Under the pieces are notes generated by a model, which was not told where the DNA came from, ran no database searches, and worked only from the letters and a program-made list of their open reading frames with translations. DNA of 57,063 bases. Source: Usnea hakonensis (lineage: Eukaryota; Ascomycota; Lecanoromycetes; Lecanorales; Parmeliaceae). Both the position numbers and the translations under genes were made by a program. The stretch covers positions 1-57,063 of the forward strand of contig BLJB01000405.1 of the NCBI GenBank assembly GCA_013423325.1, written 5' to 3'. Positions 23,630 through 34,997 of the stretch are shown here, piece by piece (position 1 is the first letter of the stretch; each line of letters starts with the position of its first letter).

Positions 23630-24195
23630 ATGTCGGACAGTCCCAACCCGTACCACCGGGTAGAGGAGGATTCCATATCAGTCACTCTGACCAGTTCAAT
23701 CCTCAGCCCCCTCGCCATCATGGCCGAAGTCAAGAGCCCCAAAGCCGGTGCAATTGTGCTCTTCGCGGGTGCGCTTTCAACCTCCCCCAAATACTACCTT
23801 CCACCCCACAACCATTGACAAACAATCTACCAGGTACTACCCGCGACAACTTTGACGGCAAGCCCGTGACGCATTTAGAATATACATCCTACCCACCTCG
23901 TGCTCTCCAAACCATGCTTTCGATCGCTCACAGTGTGAAAGAAAAGCACTGCTTGACGGCTATTAGTATGGTCCACCGGCTCGGCGTTGTCCCGATTGGT
24001 GAGGAGAGTATACTAATTGCGGTATCTGCACCTCATCGGCAGGCTGCGTGGAGGGGAGGGGAGGAGGCATTGGAGGAATGTAAGGAGAAGGTTGAGGTAT
24101 GGAAATTAGAAGAATTTGGTGGTGATGAGGGAGGGGTATGGAGGGCCAACAGAGATGGGGCGATAGGGGCGCGCGTAGGTGCTCACCTGGAGTGA
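23630..24195 (+). CDS. cnxH: Molybdopterin synthase large (catalytic) subunit, MoaE/CnxH family
   Basis: Exons 23630-23768 and 23834-24195 are joined across a 65-bp intron (GTGCGC...CAG) through a split Gly codon, giving 166 residues. The MoaE signature is clear: MVHRLGVVPIGEESILIAVSAPHRQAAW (about residues 92-119), then KEKVEVWKLEEF with the lysines expected at the active site (about 130-137), then VWRANRDG near the C-terminus. The enzyme inserts two sulfurs into precursor Z to make molybdopterin for nitrate reductase, xanthine dehydrogenase and sulfite oxidase; the sulfur donor is the small MoaD/CnxG subunit, not seen in this window. The length is normal for fungi. It shares a divergent promoter with the Nudix gene. 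Confidence 0.88.
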
Positions 24196-25205
24196 TCAAA
24201 GCCAAAAAGATGATAAAGAGGTGGAATTATAAGTAGAGTGCTTGAGAGTGCTTGGAAATTTGGGCTAGAGGAGCCAGGTTGTGGAAGTATCAGTGGCTCG
24301 GGATATTTGCTGCGACATGAATGATTGGATCGTACTCTGTTGCTTGTATCAGAATGGCTGGAAACGGAGTGATAAGAGCTGAATATGTTTATCAACTTCT
24401 GTCTATTTCGAGCTACAGAAGCGAGAGTACGCTGACTCTTCGCTGTACGCATCGCGTAGTGTTTCTTTGCACTTGGCGGTGCAGTCCTTGCGCTTTGTTT
24501 ACAGAGCCTACCGGCGTTATCGAACACTGACATGGAATAGTTTGATCTCCTGGCAACTCAGAGTCTGCACCACTCTAACACACCATGCTATCACATGGAA
24601 ACATCTGTGCCTAAGCCTGGTGGCGAAATGTATGATGGAACTTTCTTAACGGAGTGGCTTTGTGGCCAGAGCGTTCTTCTAGAGCTCAAGCAGGACCGCC
24701 GCAGACAATGAGTCTATTCAACGTCGGAAAACTCGTTCAAAGGGCTATGCCAACCTGGAAAGAGCCAACGGTATAGTACGAGCATGACCTGGCGAAGAAG
24801 ATGAAAGCTACCAACGCTTTCCATCATTGGGAAGCCTTTTCTTCTTCGTCGATTGGACCTTGGTAAAACTCCCGCCAACCTTGGCGCCGGCTTTTAGCCT
24901 CGTTCGCTTCTGTATCTTGAGATCCAGACGATTGCCGACTTATTCATCGCATCTGCGGCTTTTATACTCAATAGCAATAATGACGCTGAGGTACCGATAA
25001 CAGGTAGCGAGTGCCGTGGTCGAAACGCATATCACCCGCAACGACTCGAGACCGCTGTTTGCGATATCCGCAACAGTGTAGATAAGCCGGGAACGAGGAC
25101 GCCTACATGATCAACATCAGCCGCGAAAGCCACTTAGGCGCAGACTAGCTATGCGTATATATGACCGAGACCTTCAATAGTCTATACTAAAACCACTCGG
25201 CAGAA
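24196..25205. other. Intergenic
   Basis: No supported gene; frames here (for example 24183-24533 minus) have no family features. A TATA-like TATATATG lies at 25156-25163, 43 bp ahead of the next start codon, and is a plausible core promoter element for the secreted-protein gene at 25206. Confidence 0.4.
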
Positions 25206-25787
25206 ATGCTATTCTCCATCCTCTTCCTAGCGCTGCTCTCACCCCACACGCACGCGACAACCATACCCCCAGCAACCAACAACAAATCCCCAGCCGACAC
25301 CGACCTCATCACGCAAATCCTCTCCACCAGCCCCTCCACCACAATCCCACCCTCCAATCCGCCCAACTCACCAAATTCCTCTTCCCTCATCTCCCCATTC
25401 TCAGACATGCCCACAGGCCCAATCTCCTGCATCACCCCCGGACCCCGACACAACCGCGTCGCCAGAGCCGACTACCTCGAAAACCTCCAACAAATCATGG
25501 TCCGCGACGACGCCATGAGCGCACGGCCCTGGCAACTAGGCGGCACCACCGTCGTGCGGTGGACCCAAGGGTCGTGCATCATTGGCGTCGGCACGGCTGT
25601 CGACACACCCCTTGTCGGCATCTTTCAGCCCGCACTGATAGCGCATCTGGCGGCGGGGATCGCAAAGGTCTGTCTTACGGACCAGGCGGGGCAGCGCGGT
25701 GGGAAGGTCACGTTTGGTCGAGCGATGCAGATGGTGGCTGTGTTGGGGGGGAGGATGGATGGGCTTGGGGAAGGGGCTGAGTCCTGA
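25206..25787 (+). CDS. Small predicted secreted protein, 193 aa
   Basis: Single exon from ATG at 25206. The N-terminus MLFSILFLALLSPHTHA looks like a cleavable signal peptide. A low-complexity Thr/Ser/Pro/Asn linker covers residues 18-73, followed by a compact globular part with three cysteines (in ISCITPGPRHN, GSCIIGVG and KVCLTDQAGQRGGKVTFG). The size, secretion signal and linker resemble fungal secreted effectors or surface proteins, but I cannot place the domain in a named family. A TATA-like site lies 43 bp upstream. Confidence 0.7.
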   Translation: MLFSILFLALLSPHTHATTIPPATNNKSPADTDLITQILSTSPSTTIPPSNPPNSPNSSSLISPFSDMPTGPISCITPGPRHNRVARADYLENLQQIMVRDDAMSARPWQLGGTTVVRWTQGSCIIGVGTAVDTPLVGIFQPALIAHLAAGIAKVCLTDQAGQRGGKVTFGRAMQMVAVLGGRMDGLGEGAES

Positions 25788-26983
25788 GGGCGGTTGGTGT
25801 GGGGTGGCGGCGTTGGTGGAGTGTTGGATGTGAAGGTAATGCTGCCTGGTGGTCTGGGACGGAAGGATCACTGACGTCGAGTGTCCGATGATGCAAGTGG
25901 ACGACTTGGCGGTTCATTATCAATATGTCAGTAATAAGAAAAAACGCATTCCTCTTCATTCCTCTTCCGTATTCTAGCCTCCTCCGGTCTCTTGAAAGCA
26001 GCCTTCCTTCCTTCCTTCCTTCCTTCCTTCTTTGCTTCGTCCCCCTCCCTAGGTAATTTAATTGTTAGATGGAAATGTGGTATGAGAAAGACAACCCTGG
26101 AATCTCTCAAATAAATCTTCATACGAGGCGTTTCCCCACCACGTTAATACCCACCGTCCCACTCTCCTCCAAAACGCTAAAACTCCCAAGCATTCCTAAT
26201 ATGAAGTACCTATGAAAACAACTCTCTAGGCTAGACTAGTTGACGAGGATAGGACGGGGCGGAGTGGGTGGGTATGGTCGGATGGACGATGTGGAAGGGG
26301 AGGAGAGGGGGGAGGAAGGGGAGGGTGGGTATGGACGGATGGACGATGTGGAAGGGGAGGAGAGGGGGGAGGAAGGGGAGGGAGGGGAGGGAGGGAGGGA
26401 GATGGGGAGGGGAGGGGAGGGGAAGGGAAGGAGGGGGAGGGGAAGGGAGGGGAGGGGAGGAGGGGAGGGGGAGGGGAGTATATGCCACGTGTATGTGTGT
26501 TTTTGATAGATAGGGAGGTTTATGTCGGAGAGAAAGGGAGGGGGGGGGAGGGCAGACGGGGGAGATGGGTAGTTAGTTAGGTAGGTAGAGAAAAGGTACG
26601 GAAGGGAGGGAGGAAGGATTCCCATTTCCTTTAGGGGGCGGAAAGCGTTACGGAGTATACAAAAACGAAAGCCCAGGGACACACACACACTATCAGCCAC
26701 ACAGTGTGAAACATTTATCTTTCTAATTTCTCGCATGCAACTCTCTCTCTCCGTTCTCAAAAACACAAACCACCATTATGATTACAACACATGCATGCAT
26801 CCTTTCGAGCCCAGCTCCTGCTTTTCTCGATACCTGGGGCTTAAAGAACCCCGCCCCCCACTTTTTTTCCATGCCAACGACCAATCATCCATATCCGCCA
26901 TGCACGCATATACCACTTTAGCCTCCGTCGAGCGTATCTATATCAGACAAAAGGCGTCACGAGCATGCTGATAGGAGACGGAT
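25788..26983. other. Intergenic with strongly purine-rich minisatellite
   Basis: Holds a (CCTT)n tract at about 25999-26029, a G/A-only-rich tract from about 26240 to 26560 including a two-copy 58-bp repeat, and a short CA run near 26680. Long open frames through the purine tract are composition artefacts (Gly/Glu/Arg-only or Pro/Ser-only) and are not genes. Confidence 0.6.
26271..26386. repeat. 58-bp purine-rich tandem repeat, two copies
   Basis: Units at 26271-26328 and 26329-26386 both begin GGTATGG and contain GGATGGACGATGTGG followed by GGGGAGGAGAGG. They are nearly identical, differing only near position 8 and at the end. The repeat continues into a degenerate GGGAGG tract to about 26480. 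The pattern fits replication slippage. Confidence 0.85.
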
Positions 26984-27959
26984 CTATACGAGGAAGAGGG
27001 CAGCCAAAGCGGCAAGACCGGCGACAGCCATTGAGCTGCCGACGGTGCTCGCGGCACCTTTGAAGGGGGTGATGGGGGAGGTGGTTGAGCCTGGTGCGGT
27101 GGAACTAGAGGGGGGGAGGGTTAGTTGGTGGGTTTCAGAATCTGTAGGTTGGAGGTGGGTGGACTTACGCTCCGGATGAGGGGGCCGCGGTTCCAGAGGG
27201 AGCGGCGGCGCCACCAGCTCCACCGGCAGGAACGCTGACTGGGGTGCCTGGGACGATGGGCAGGTTGCCAGATGGCGCGGCAGATCCCGATGAGCCGGAT
27301 TGTCCGTTGGATGGGGAGCCGGATGAGCCAGACTGGCTACCTGAGGGAGAGCCGGACCCGCTGCCTGAAGGAGAGCCCGAGCTGGAGCCAGAGCTTGGGG
27401 AGCCAGTTGAGCCGGCTGCTGCGGGAATTGGAGTAGCGGTGACGGTCTGGGTAACGGTGACTGGGGTGCAAGCTGGGCAGGTTGGGCATGTGGACGCGCC
27501 GGCCTCTCCTGGGGCGGCTGGGGAGGACCCAGCGGGGACTGGAGCTGGGATAGCGGGAGAGCTGGAAGCACCTGCGACTGGGACAACTGGGACGGGCACG
27601 CTGGTGGTCGCGCCAGCCTGTGCTGGAACGGGGACAGATGTCGTGGTTGCTGGGGTCGCAATGACGGGAGGGCCGACGAGGGAGGTGGCTGATGCGCCAG
27701 CCTCGACGGGGCTAGGGCTTGATGATACGATTGGCACTGCGATAACACTTGGTGTCTTGGAAGCTGGGCAGTTCTTGACGGTGGGGGCACAGCTGGTAAG
27801 GACGACGTCGACTGTGCTCAAGGCGGTGGCTTCAGCAACTGGTGCTGGTGCTGGTGCTGAGACCTGCTCTTGAACTTGACCATCACTCAGCTCGTTGGCT
27901 AAACCAGCCAGGACTGCGGAGCCAGCAGTCAAGGCAGCGAGTGCAAATGAGTAACGCAT
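26984..27959 (-). CDS. GPI-anchored Ser/Pro/Gly-rich cell-wall protein, 303 aa
   Basis: Minus strand, exons 27959-27169 and 27104-26984, separated by a 64-bp GTAAGT...CTAG intron with a CTAAC branch site. The signal peptide is MRYSFALAALTAGSAVLAGLA. A long low-complexity body follows: Ala/Pro/Val/Thr-rich up to about residue 180, with a short Cys cluster (CPTCPACTP), then Gly/Ser/Pro repeats. The C-terminus encoded by exon 2 is a small-residue site followed by a hydrophobic tail (SSMAVAGLAALAALFLV), the standard GPI-attachment signal. Such proteins are covalently linked to membrane or wall glucan. The exon 2 tail completing the GPI signal strongly supports the splice. Confidence 0.85.
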
Positions 27960-29474
27960 TTTGATTGATGTAAAGGTGAATTTGCTGTATCTAGAATGAT
28001 TGAAGAAATTGGGAGAGTGAGAAAGTGATGATGTATTAAGTGAGCGTGTTTATTTATCAGTATCTGGTTAAAGAGAGTGAGTGACCGAAGTCGAAAAGAT
28101 TGCAGAAGCAAGTTGTATGTTGTAAAAAGCGACAGAAGATGGATGAAGAGAGAAGGAAAAGAAGAAGAAGAAAAAGTGAAGGCTGTACGGCGGCAAGAGA
28201 AGCCTTATACTAAGCGTGAAATTGCAATTCGATCATCGGAAAAAGGGACATTAGGAGTACCAGGATTACTGTTGGACGCGGGCGGCGCAAATTGCAATGC
28301 ACGTCGGCTCCACCTCGTAAGATTTAAATGGTTTGATTAGCAGGGGACGGTAGATCCATGCTTAGCACTGTCATTTTTTCCTGCAGGTACCCCGTGATTG
28401 GACAAATGGGAAAAACTTGTGAATTAGAAAAGACCTCATTTGAGACATGAGAAAAAAAGGATGTTGAGTAGGTAACCTCAGCTTCATATCTAAATGTCTT
28501 CGCCATGTAGCCACAGCTGATGCGTTGCAATAGTCGCGCCCCTTTGCGCTGCAAGAAAAGCGGTGAAACATTGTGAATTTTTGCAGCTGGTACCTGTGTG
28601 CATATGCCCCTGTCTCTGTTGAAACGGATGCGATTCCCAATCGGAGACAAACAGAAGATGTGATGTATGAATTTTTAGCGTCCCACACTAATCCCGAATT
28701 GATGCTTTACCCCTGAGCTAATGCAAGTACTTTGTGTGCAGCCGCTCGAATGGTACTTAGGTAGCGTGGGAATTGAAACAGCCTACCAGGACTTCAATAT
28801 ACTACGTATTTTACATACTACTGGTCTTTAATAATTACGAAGGAAACTCGTAACACCTCCTCAACCAACAGTATCGCGTCACCTGGTTGGAATTGCGCAG
28901 TTTGCAGCTTACCCGACTACTACAAAACGCCAAGATTAGCCTATGACATCCTGCACCTTGATCCACTACGCCATCAAATTATACAGATGGCTTTCTTTCC
29001 CAGCTAGTCCGCCCTCGAGAATGTCACACCTATATATTTACCATTGCCCCACCAAACATCACACCAATTGATCGTAGTCACGGTAGCATTCGCTTCCTAC
29101 GAGTCAGTCCGGTCTTTTAAGATACTCTAGGTAGCTAGGCGACAGGAACGAGGTTGCAATAAGTTTTGCCGACGGGGAGAGCGAGGGGGGGGAAACCAGA
29201 GCCGACGTTTGAAACTTCTTCTTCTCTAGGAGTAACGCGTCGCCGCGTCAGCGGCAACTCGAGCTATATCAGTGGAATTATCATACTCGATCGTCAAATT
29301 CGTACGAGGCCAAGCCCTTCATACACACGTGGAATCTTCACCTACTTACAAGTGCGCAAAACACAGCCCATGGAAAGGGAAGATGGACGAAGCCAATAGC
29401 CCCTCGTCATCCTTGTAGCTTGCGTTCCCAATGCTCTGCTGACATCACCAACCTTCCGCCTTCCCTTTCATCGG
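27960..29474. other. Intergenic, promoter side of the GPI protein and 3' side of the regulator
   Basis: The first 250 bp upstream of 27959 is the probable promoter of the GPI-protein gene, with GA-rich sequence near 28140-28180. Minus-strand frames at 28324-28688 and plus-strand frames at 29166-29653 show no family features and are left out. Confidence 0.4.
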
Positions 29475-32400
29475 TCACGGTCCACTCATGCCCTGCATTT
29501 CGTCGTGATGCTGTTGCTGACCTTGAAGGTTCTGGCCAGGGTCAAAGGCTGGAAATCCATTCACGTCACCTAGCTGTGCCATATCCCATTCGAGTGTCAT
29601 CGGCATCTGCCACAAATCTTGCGGTACAAACGGCTGCTGAAACGAACCCATAAAGTCGCCGCTGTACTGCTGGCCATCCATGTTGATGTCTTGGAACCCT
29701 TGCATGCCGTTAGAGGGCGTCGTCATGTTGGGGAAGTCGGCGCCGGAGAAATCGACGGGAAGATTAATATCTGAGAAGTTCGGGGAAAAGGCTAGATTGG
29801 GATTGAAGGTTTGGTTACTCAAATCGCCGTTGAAGCCAGGGGTAAAGACGTTTTGCGGGGTCGGTGGGTTGTTCGAATGAAGCGCTTCTGGCGCAGGCCG
29901 TTTCTGTGGTATTTGTTGACCACTTTGTGCTGCATTCTCCTCGTTCATCTTGCTGCTTCTTCGTTTTCGGCGGGAGTGGGACTCCTTTTCGCCTCTTTCA
30001 AGGACAACACGTGCAATGCGTTCAAACTCGGCACAAACGCCTAGCATGCGTTTGACTCCGCCTTGTTCTTCGGTGATTGCAAGGTGGGACAAAAAGTTCA
30101 CTACTTGATTCATTAATTTGACATCTGAGCGCGTACGGGCGTCTTGAGGATTTTGGAGGATGTTGGCGAAGAGAGTGACCAGTGCTGAAACGGGAAAGTA
30201 GAGGATTAACCGAGAGGGATATTAGCGAGTCTGACAAAAATTCACAAGAATTTCGGGACTCACCAAACGCAAGAGTAATCACCCTTGGGAATGTACCGTA
30301 CGAGATGAATGGAAGCCCTCGCAGCTTGCACACACAATGCTGCTGACGAAAATACTCTAGGGTTGAGTGGCCTAGCATTTAAGCCTTGAATTGCGTAGTT
30401 CGATAATCGGCTCGTCCAATACCCGTGGTGAACGGACATGCGATGGATGGTGGTCAAGCAATTGTAATATGCGAAATGAAGCACCACAACATGGAGGATC
30501 ATTGGACTATGAGATGCCTTGATCTCGTGCTCTGGTCGGAAATCAAGGGGTATGCTGTCCTTCCACTCCTCGAGTTCATGGTCGAGTTCACCAATTGTGT
30601 TTAACAGAGCCCCGTCAGACTGTTTCGAGGCTTTCGTAGAGTAAAGTTGCTTGTAAACTTTGCTCTCAATGACGGCAAAGGTGCACATAAATCTAAAAAG
30701 ATTAGCCTTTCCTTTGCCGTCCGCTAGAGGTATGATTCCAATGTTGTCAATTGGGTCGATTGTCGGTAATTCGACATTCATATCGTCGTCGTCCTGCGCT
30801 GGTGGTCGGCCCGATCTCAAGCAAATACTGGTTCACGTTAGTCATACGACATCAATCGCCTTTCTCAAGCTTACTCTTTATCAAGGAGATAGGCAATCCA
30901 AAATACCCGTTTGCGTTGTTCGATCTCGACTGAGTTCAGATTAAAGCCTGAGCCACGCTTATGGAGGCCGATACTATTGGCAAGTCGTATTGCAGCAGCG
31001 ACCAGAAAAAATGACGGCTGTGGATTCGGAGTACCCATTAGGAAAAGAGCCTACGTTATCTAGGTCAGCAATGCAACTTTGTGAGATCCGCGAAATGTTG
31101 TACCATGCCAAGAAGAGCTTGCACACTGAGTAGGTCTGTATTCCGCATTGTGATCTCTGTAAGTACTCCCATTGCATTCTTCAGATAACCCCATGCCTTT
31201 TGATCGTCCTCTTGGGGCCCAATATTACTCATTATTCGTAGTCGATGTGCAATAGCCAAGGCAACGTTCAGACTAGCCCACCAGCCTGATCCGTTGTAAG
31301 GATTTCGCGAATAGTGTCTCTTTACTAAGTGCATGAATGTTGGCTCGTGAAAGAGTGGAAACATGCAATTGAAATTCTCAAAAAAGTCTTTGAGCAAGGA
31401 TAGTGCCTCGTGTTGGGGCGGTAGTGGAATGAACGTCCGTTGCTCGAACAGGTCATTGAAGACCTCAGGCTTCCAAAAATTCCATTTGACCTCGTTCACA
31501 TCTGCCGAGGTGACCATATCCTGAAAAGAACTATCTCCAGTTTTTTCATTGACCCATTGTATGCCTTTAGGAGAAAAGATGGAGAATCCAGAGGAAGATC
31601 CTATGGCATGTAAGTACTCATATGTGGCTTGCGAGACTATAATCCTACCAATGTATCTTGTCTCGCCATAATTGTTTGTGACTAGCGAGCACATCATATC
31701 TGACAACTCCTCAACTGGCTCCCCTGTCTCTTTTGGTGGTTCCACAGAAGAGGCTACAGATTCTCGTGACACTGGCAATCTGTCCACTTGAGGGGTCTGG
31801 TTTCGGGACTCGAAGGTTCCCGCCTGACTCCCAGACTTTGAGGAACGTTCCGGCGTTCTTGCAGGTGTGTCACTGCTAGTTTGGCTAGCAGTCTTGTCGG
31901 CCAATCTTTTCTCCAGTACACCCGAATCCCGCCCATCGATCATTGCCTTATCTGCCAGAAACCTTTCCTTCATTTTCTCTAGATCAGGTATATCTTCACC
32001 CTGTTCATTCAATATCCCTGAGAGCTTCAGCAGAGACTCCATCCGGCCAAGGCGATTCTCCAATCCCTCGATGTATTTTGCACTGCACTTTGGTTAGCGT
32101 CCAAGGGGCAAACACTTGAGATAGACCGCATACCCCTTGGGAGGATTGCGCTTCTTCTCAACTTGAGTGAAGATACATTCTGTTTTGTAGTTGAGGCAGT
32201 GCGAGCATGCTGGCATTTTCCCGTCACATTTTATCTTCTTTTTTCGGCACATATCACACGCCTGCCGCAATTGTCAACGCCATCAGGCAGAGAACTCGTA
32301 GAGGCCGAGTACACACTCGAGCTATCCTCCTTCTCTTCGCATCGTTGCTCTCGTCATGGCCTCCATCTTGATCCTGTCCATCTCCATCTGCGAAGTCAAA

Positions 32401-32616
32401 GTTGGGTAGGGTTGGTGAGTCACTGTTCTCGTTGCTTCCGAAGAATTGTGGAGGAGGATTGGCGATAGGAGGGATGTCAAAGGAGTCATGTTTCTGGTGT
32501 GGCTTTTGGAAATGGTCCATATTGGGTATCGGAGGCGGTACTGGAGGGATATCAAAGAGCGAAGATAGGGCGGGAGTCGAGAACAAAGGTTGCGGTTAAT
32601 ACTCGTATGAGGACAT
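29475..32616 (-). CDS. Zn2Cys6 fungal-specific transcription factor, possibly damaged
   Basis: Minus strand, six exons: 32520(32616)-32317, 32261-32134, 32082-31104, 31050-30875, 30827-30283 and 30184-29475; about 913 residues from ATG 32520. Residues 69-97 form a perfect binuclear zinc cluster, ACDMCRKKKIKC then DGKMPACSHC and LNYKTEC. A linker and dimerisation segment (KYIEGLENRLGRMESLL) follow, then the fungal-specific regulatory domain with RVFWIAYLLDKD and SGRPP, and a Gln/Asn/Pro-rich C-terminal tail. The expected upstream start at 32616 (MSSYEY) is followed at codon 7 (32596-32598) by TAA where CAA would continue the frame, so translation may begin at 32520. At exon 5/6 the strongest donor (GTGAGT, 30263-30258) breaks the frame; the donor at 30282 keeps it. 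It is probably a nuclear regulator; its targets are unknown. Confidence 0.8.
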
Positions 32617-33235
32617 TTTTCTCTCTTGGGACGCCAAGAAGAACGAGGCGTAGCCTATTGTGAGGGAGATTATAATAGAGTGAGGAAAGTAAGACTTGAC
32701 GATTTGTCAGTGCTTCTGTGATGGATTGTCAGAAGGAAAATAATAACCAAAAAATACTAATCGGTTGACGTCGTACTCGTACCTTGGTAGGCTGCTATAA
32801 TCATGCGTTGCATGAAAAGGATTAGTAAGCATGTGTCAGTGTACCACCATACTAGTGGGCCAAAAATAGAAAAATAGGTAGAAACCGCGATGATCGGCAA
32901 TGCCGTACTTTAGACTTTAGAGTAGAGTACTCCTCGTGCGCATATCAAGGGCCTTAGATACCTTAAGATACTTACTGTGGGACCTATCTATATGATATAT
33001 ATCACTTAAAAAGACTATTCAGCCATAGCGCTATACCAGTTCCGCCTACATTACATGAAGGCTGAAGAAAGGTAGATCAAGGTACGCTACTCCGTACGAT
33101 ACTCTGCCTCTGTACGCCAATTAAACTGTCCCTAGAAAATGAGAAAATGTAAGTCATACGTGCATTGACTCTATAGTAAAGGACAAATCCGAGCATCTGA
33201 CATTCAAAAGGGTACCTCTCAGCGCAGCCGAGCTT
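32617..33235. promoter_or_regulatory. Divergent intergenic region between regulator and hydrolase
   Basis: About 600 bp separate the minus-strand Zn2Cys6 gene from the plus-strand alpha/beta hydrolase, so it should contain both promoters. Short A/T stretches (ATATGATATATATCACT at about 32991-33007) are the only core-promoter-like elements I can point to. Confidence 0.4.
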
Positions 33236-34509
33236 GTGAAGCATCCTGAATTTAAACACGTTACTTGGGCTTTAAAGCCGGCGAAAAAGGGGAAAGTCGA
33301 TGTTGCTAGGGGTCGCGGTGGGCCTCTACAGATAGCCTATGAAATTCATGGCAATGGTCCGACGAAGCTTGTGGTAGGTATTACATATCCTCATGACTTC
33401 CTCTCCAAAGCAATTTTTTTTTCAGCGGTCTTCTGTGGCCAATGGCATCCTCGAGCGGTAGGATGGTCTATCATCGGATGTTGATACAATTCTTAGTGGA
33501 TCATGGGCTTAGGAAGCTTCAAGACAACTTGGCAACGGCAAACCAAAGATTTTGGCCATGGTCAAAACACCAATCGAGATCAGAGCACAAAGTATTCGTG
33601 TTTAATCTTTGACAATAGAGGCGCCGGAGAATCTGGCAAGCCGCTCATGCGATACTCTACTACTGAGATGGCAAAAGATACTTTAGAGCTCATCGATCAC
33701 GTCGGATGGGAATCGCAGCGTCAATTACATATCATTGGAATTAGCCTGGGTGGTATGATTGCCCAAGAGCTTGTAAGACTTGTATTCCGGCCGTATGAGA
33801 AGGGTTCTTGCTGAGTCCGAACGGAGGCCTTAATGGTGCCGGATAGGGTTGCATCATTAACTCTGATGTCGACTGCACCAAGACTATTTAGTACCGTTGT
33901 TAGTATCCTCTTTGCCACTTCTCAACAACCTGTTGCTGAAACATAGTAGGGCTATTTTCAAAACCTGCGGGATAGGATAAACATGTTGTTCGTCGTCCTC
34001 TCCCTGGGAGGTTTCCATTGTAGTATATGCATAGCCGCTAAATCTCGCCTTTTAGTTTACCAAAATCCATAGACGCTCAACTCGACTCTGTAAAGGCACG
34101 CACATTCGGTCAACCATGGCTAAATGAACCAGACGCCGAAGGCCATTTTCCTACAAACGGCGATCGCTGGGCTGCCCAAGAAGTCACAAAACGACAAGAT
34201 GTCGAGGGCTTCACAAGACGTGGCTTTATACTCCAAGCAATAGCGGCCAATTGGCATCACAAGAGCGCAGCTCAGCTGAAATGTTTGGGAGATCAAGTGG
34301 GGAGAAACAGGATTCTGGTAATCCACGGCACAGTAGATCGAATGATCACGGTACCGCACGGTGACTTGTTAGTGAAGGAGCTGGGTGGAGAAGAGAAAGG
34401 GGTAAGACGGTGCGTGGTAGAAGGAAAGGGGCATGGATTGCCGATGGAGTGGAGAAGAGATCTCACAAAATTGATTGCGGGATTCGTGGAGGACGTGGGA
34501 AAACTGTAA
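33236..34509 (+). CDS. Alpha/beta hydrolase (AB-hydrolase-1 type), start codon uncertain
   Basis: Five exons: 33236-33373, 33497-33772, 33827-33898, 33950-33987 and 34056-34509; the frame is continuous, 325 residues. It has the fold's landmarks: GLGSFKTTW (oxyanion loop region), LIFDNRGAGESGKP, the nucleophile elbow GISLGG with Ser in GxSxG, ILVIHGTVDRMI with the acid Asp, and EGKGHGLPMEW with the catalytic His. So a Ser-Asp-His hydrolase is likely, of unknown substrate. Intron 4 uses a weak GTTCGT donor. The oddity is the 5' end: where a Met is expected the codon is GTG (33236), and the frame upstream is open to a stop at 33140-33142 without any ATG. The start is therefore lost, or an upstream exon exists. 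Confidence 0.8.
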
Positions 34510-34997
34510 TTAAATTAGAAGGCCCATCGATCAGTAGTGAAGACTGATCCCTAAAAAGTGGGGTGGGAGAAGTCTTTAAAGACCTCGTTTGCGGAGTGTC
34601 GACGCTTCGCATCCATTCATTCACCCATCACAGTAAGAGTTTTTGGACTCACCGCTTCTCACGCGATTGTCTCACGTGCCCCACGGGCAATGTCTTTACG
34701 TATTCCGGCAACGTCAAGACACACATGCAAATGATGCGACGGAAACTTGCACGAACCGAGATCTTGGTCTTAGGAGTGGTGACATCCTGAACTCTAAACC
34801 TCGAGAAACATCTTGGGATGCTGTCCAATTCAGCTCCCCGTTACCCCCAGTAGATCCATGACCGAAATCTTTGAACAAATAGAAGTGGTCAGAGCCAACT
34901 TGCCGCCGCACCCATGGCCGTCAACAAAAAGTGCGATTGAAACCCTCAACTCCACGCTATGCGGTAACCCATATTATACAATGCACGTTCGCACTAA
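34510..34997. other. 3' intergenic region between convergent genes
   Basis: 488 bp between the stop codons of the hydrolase and the minus-strand Pam18 gene. No gene is seen; both 3' untranslated regions and terminators should lie here. Confidence 0.5.

Noticed and set aside
26231..26766. Pro/Ser-rich and Gly/Glu-rich frames of 80-176 codons
   Set aside because: Artefacts of a purine-only tract with a tandem repeat.
27244..27873. 209-codon plus-strand frame
   Set aside because: Antisense shadow of the GPI-anchored protein; lacks the signal and anchor that validate the minus-strand gene.
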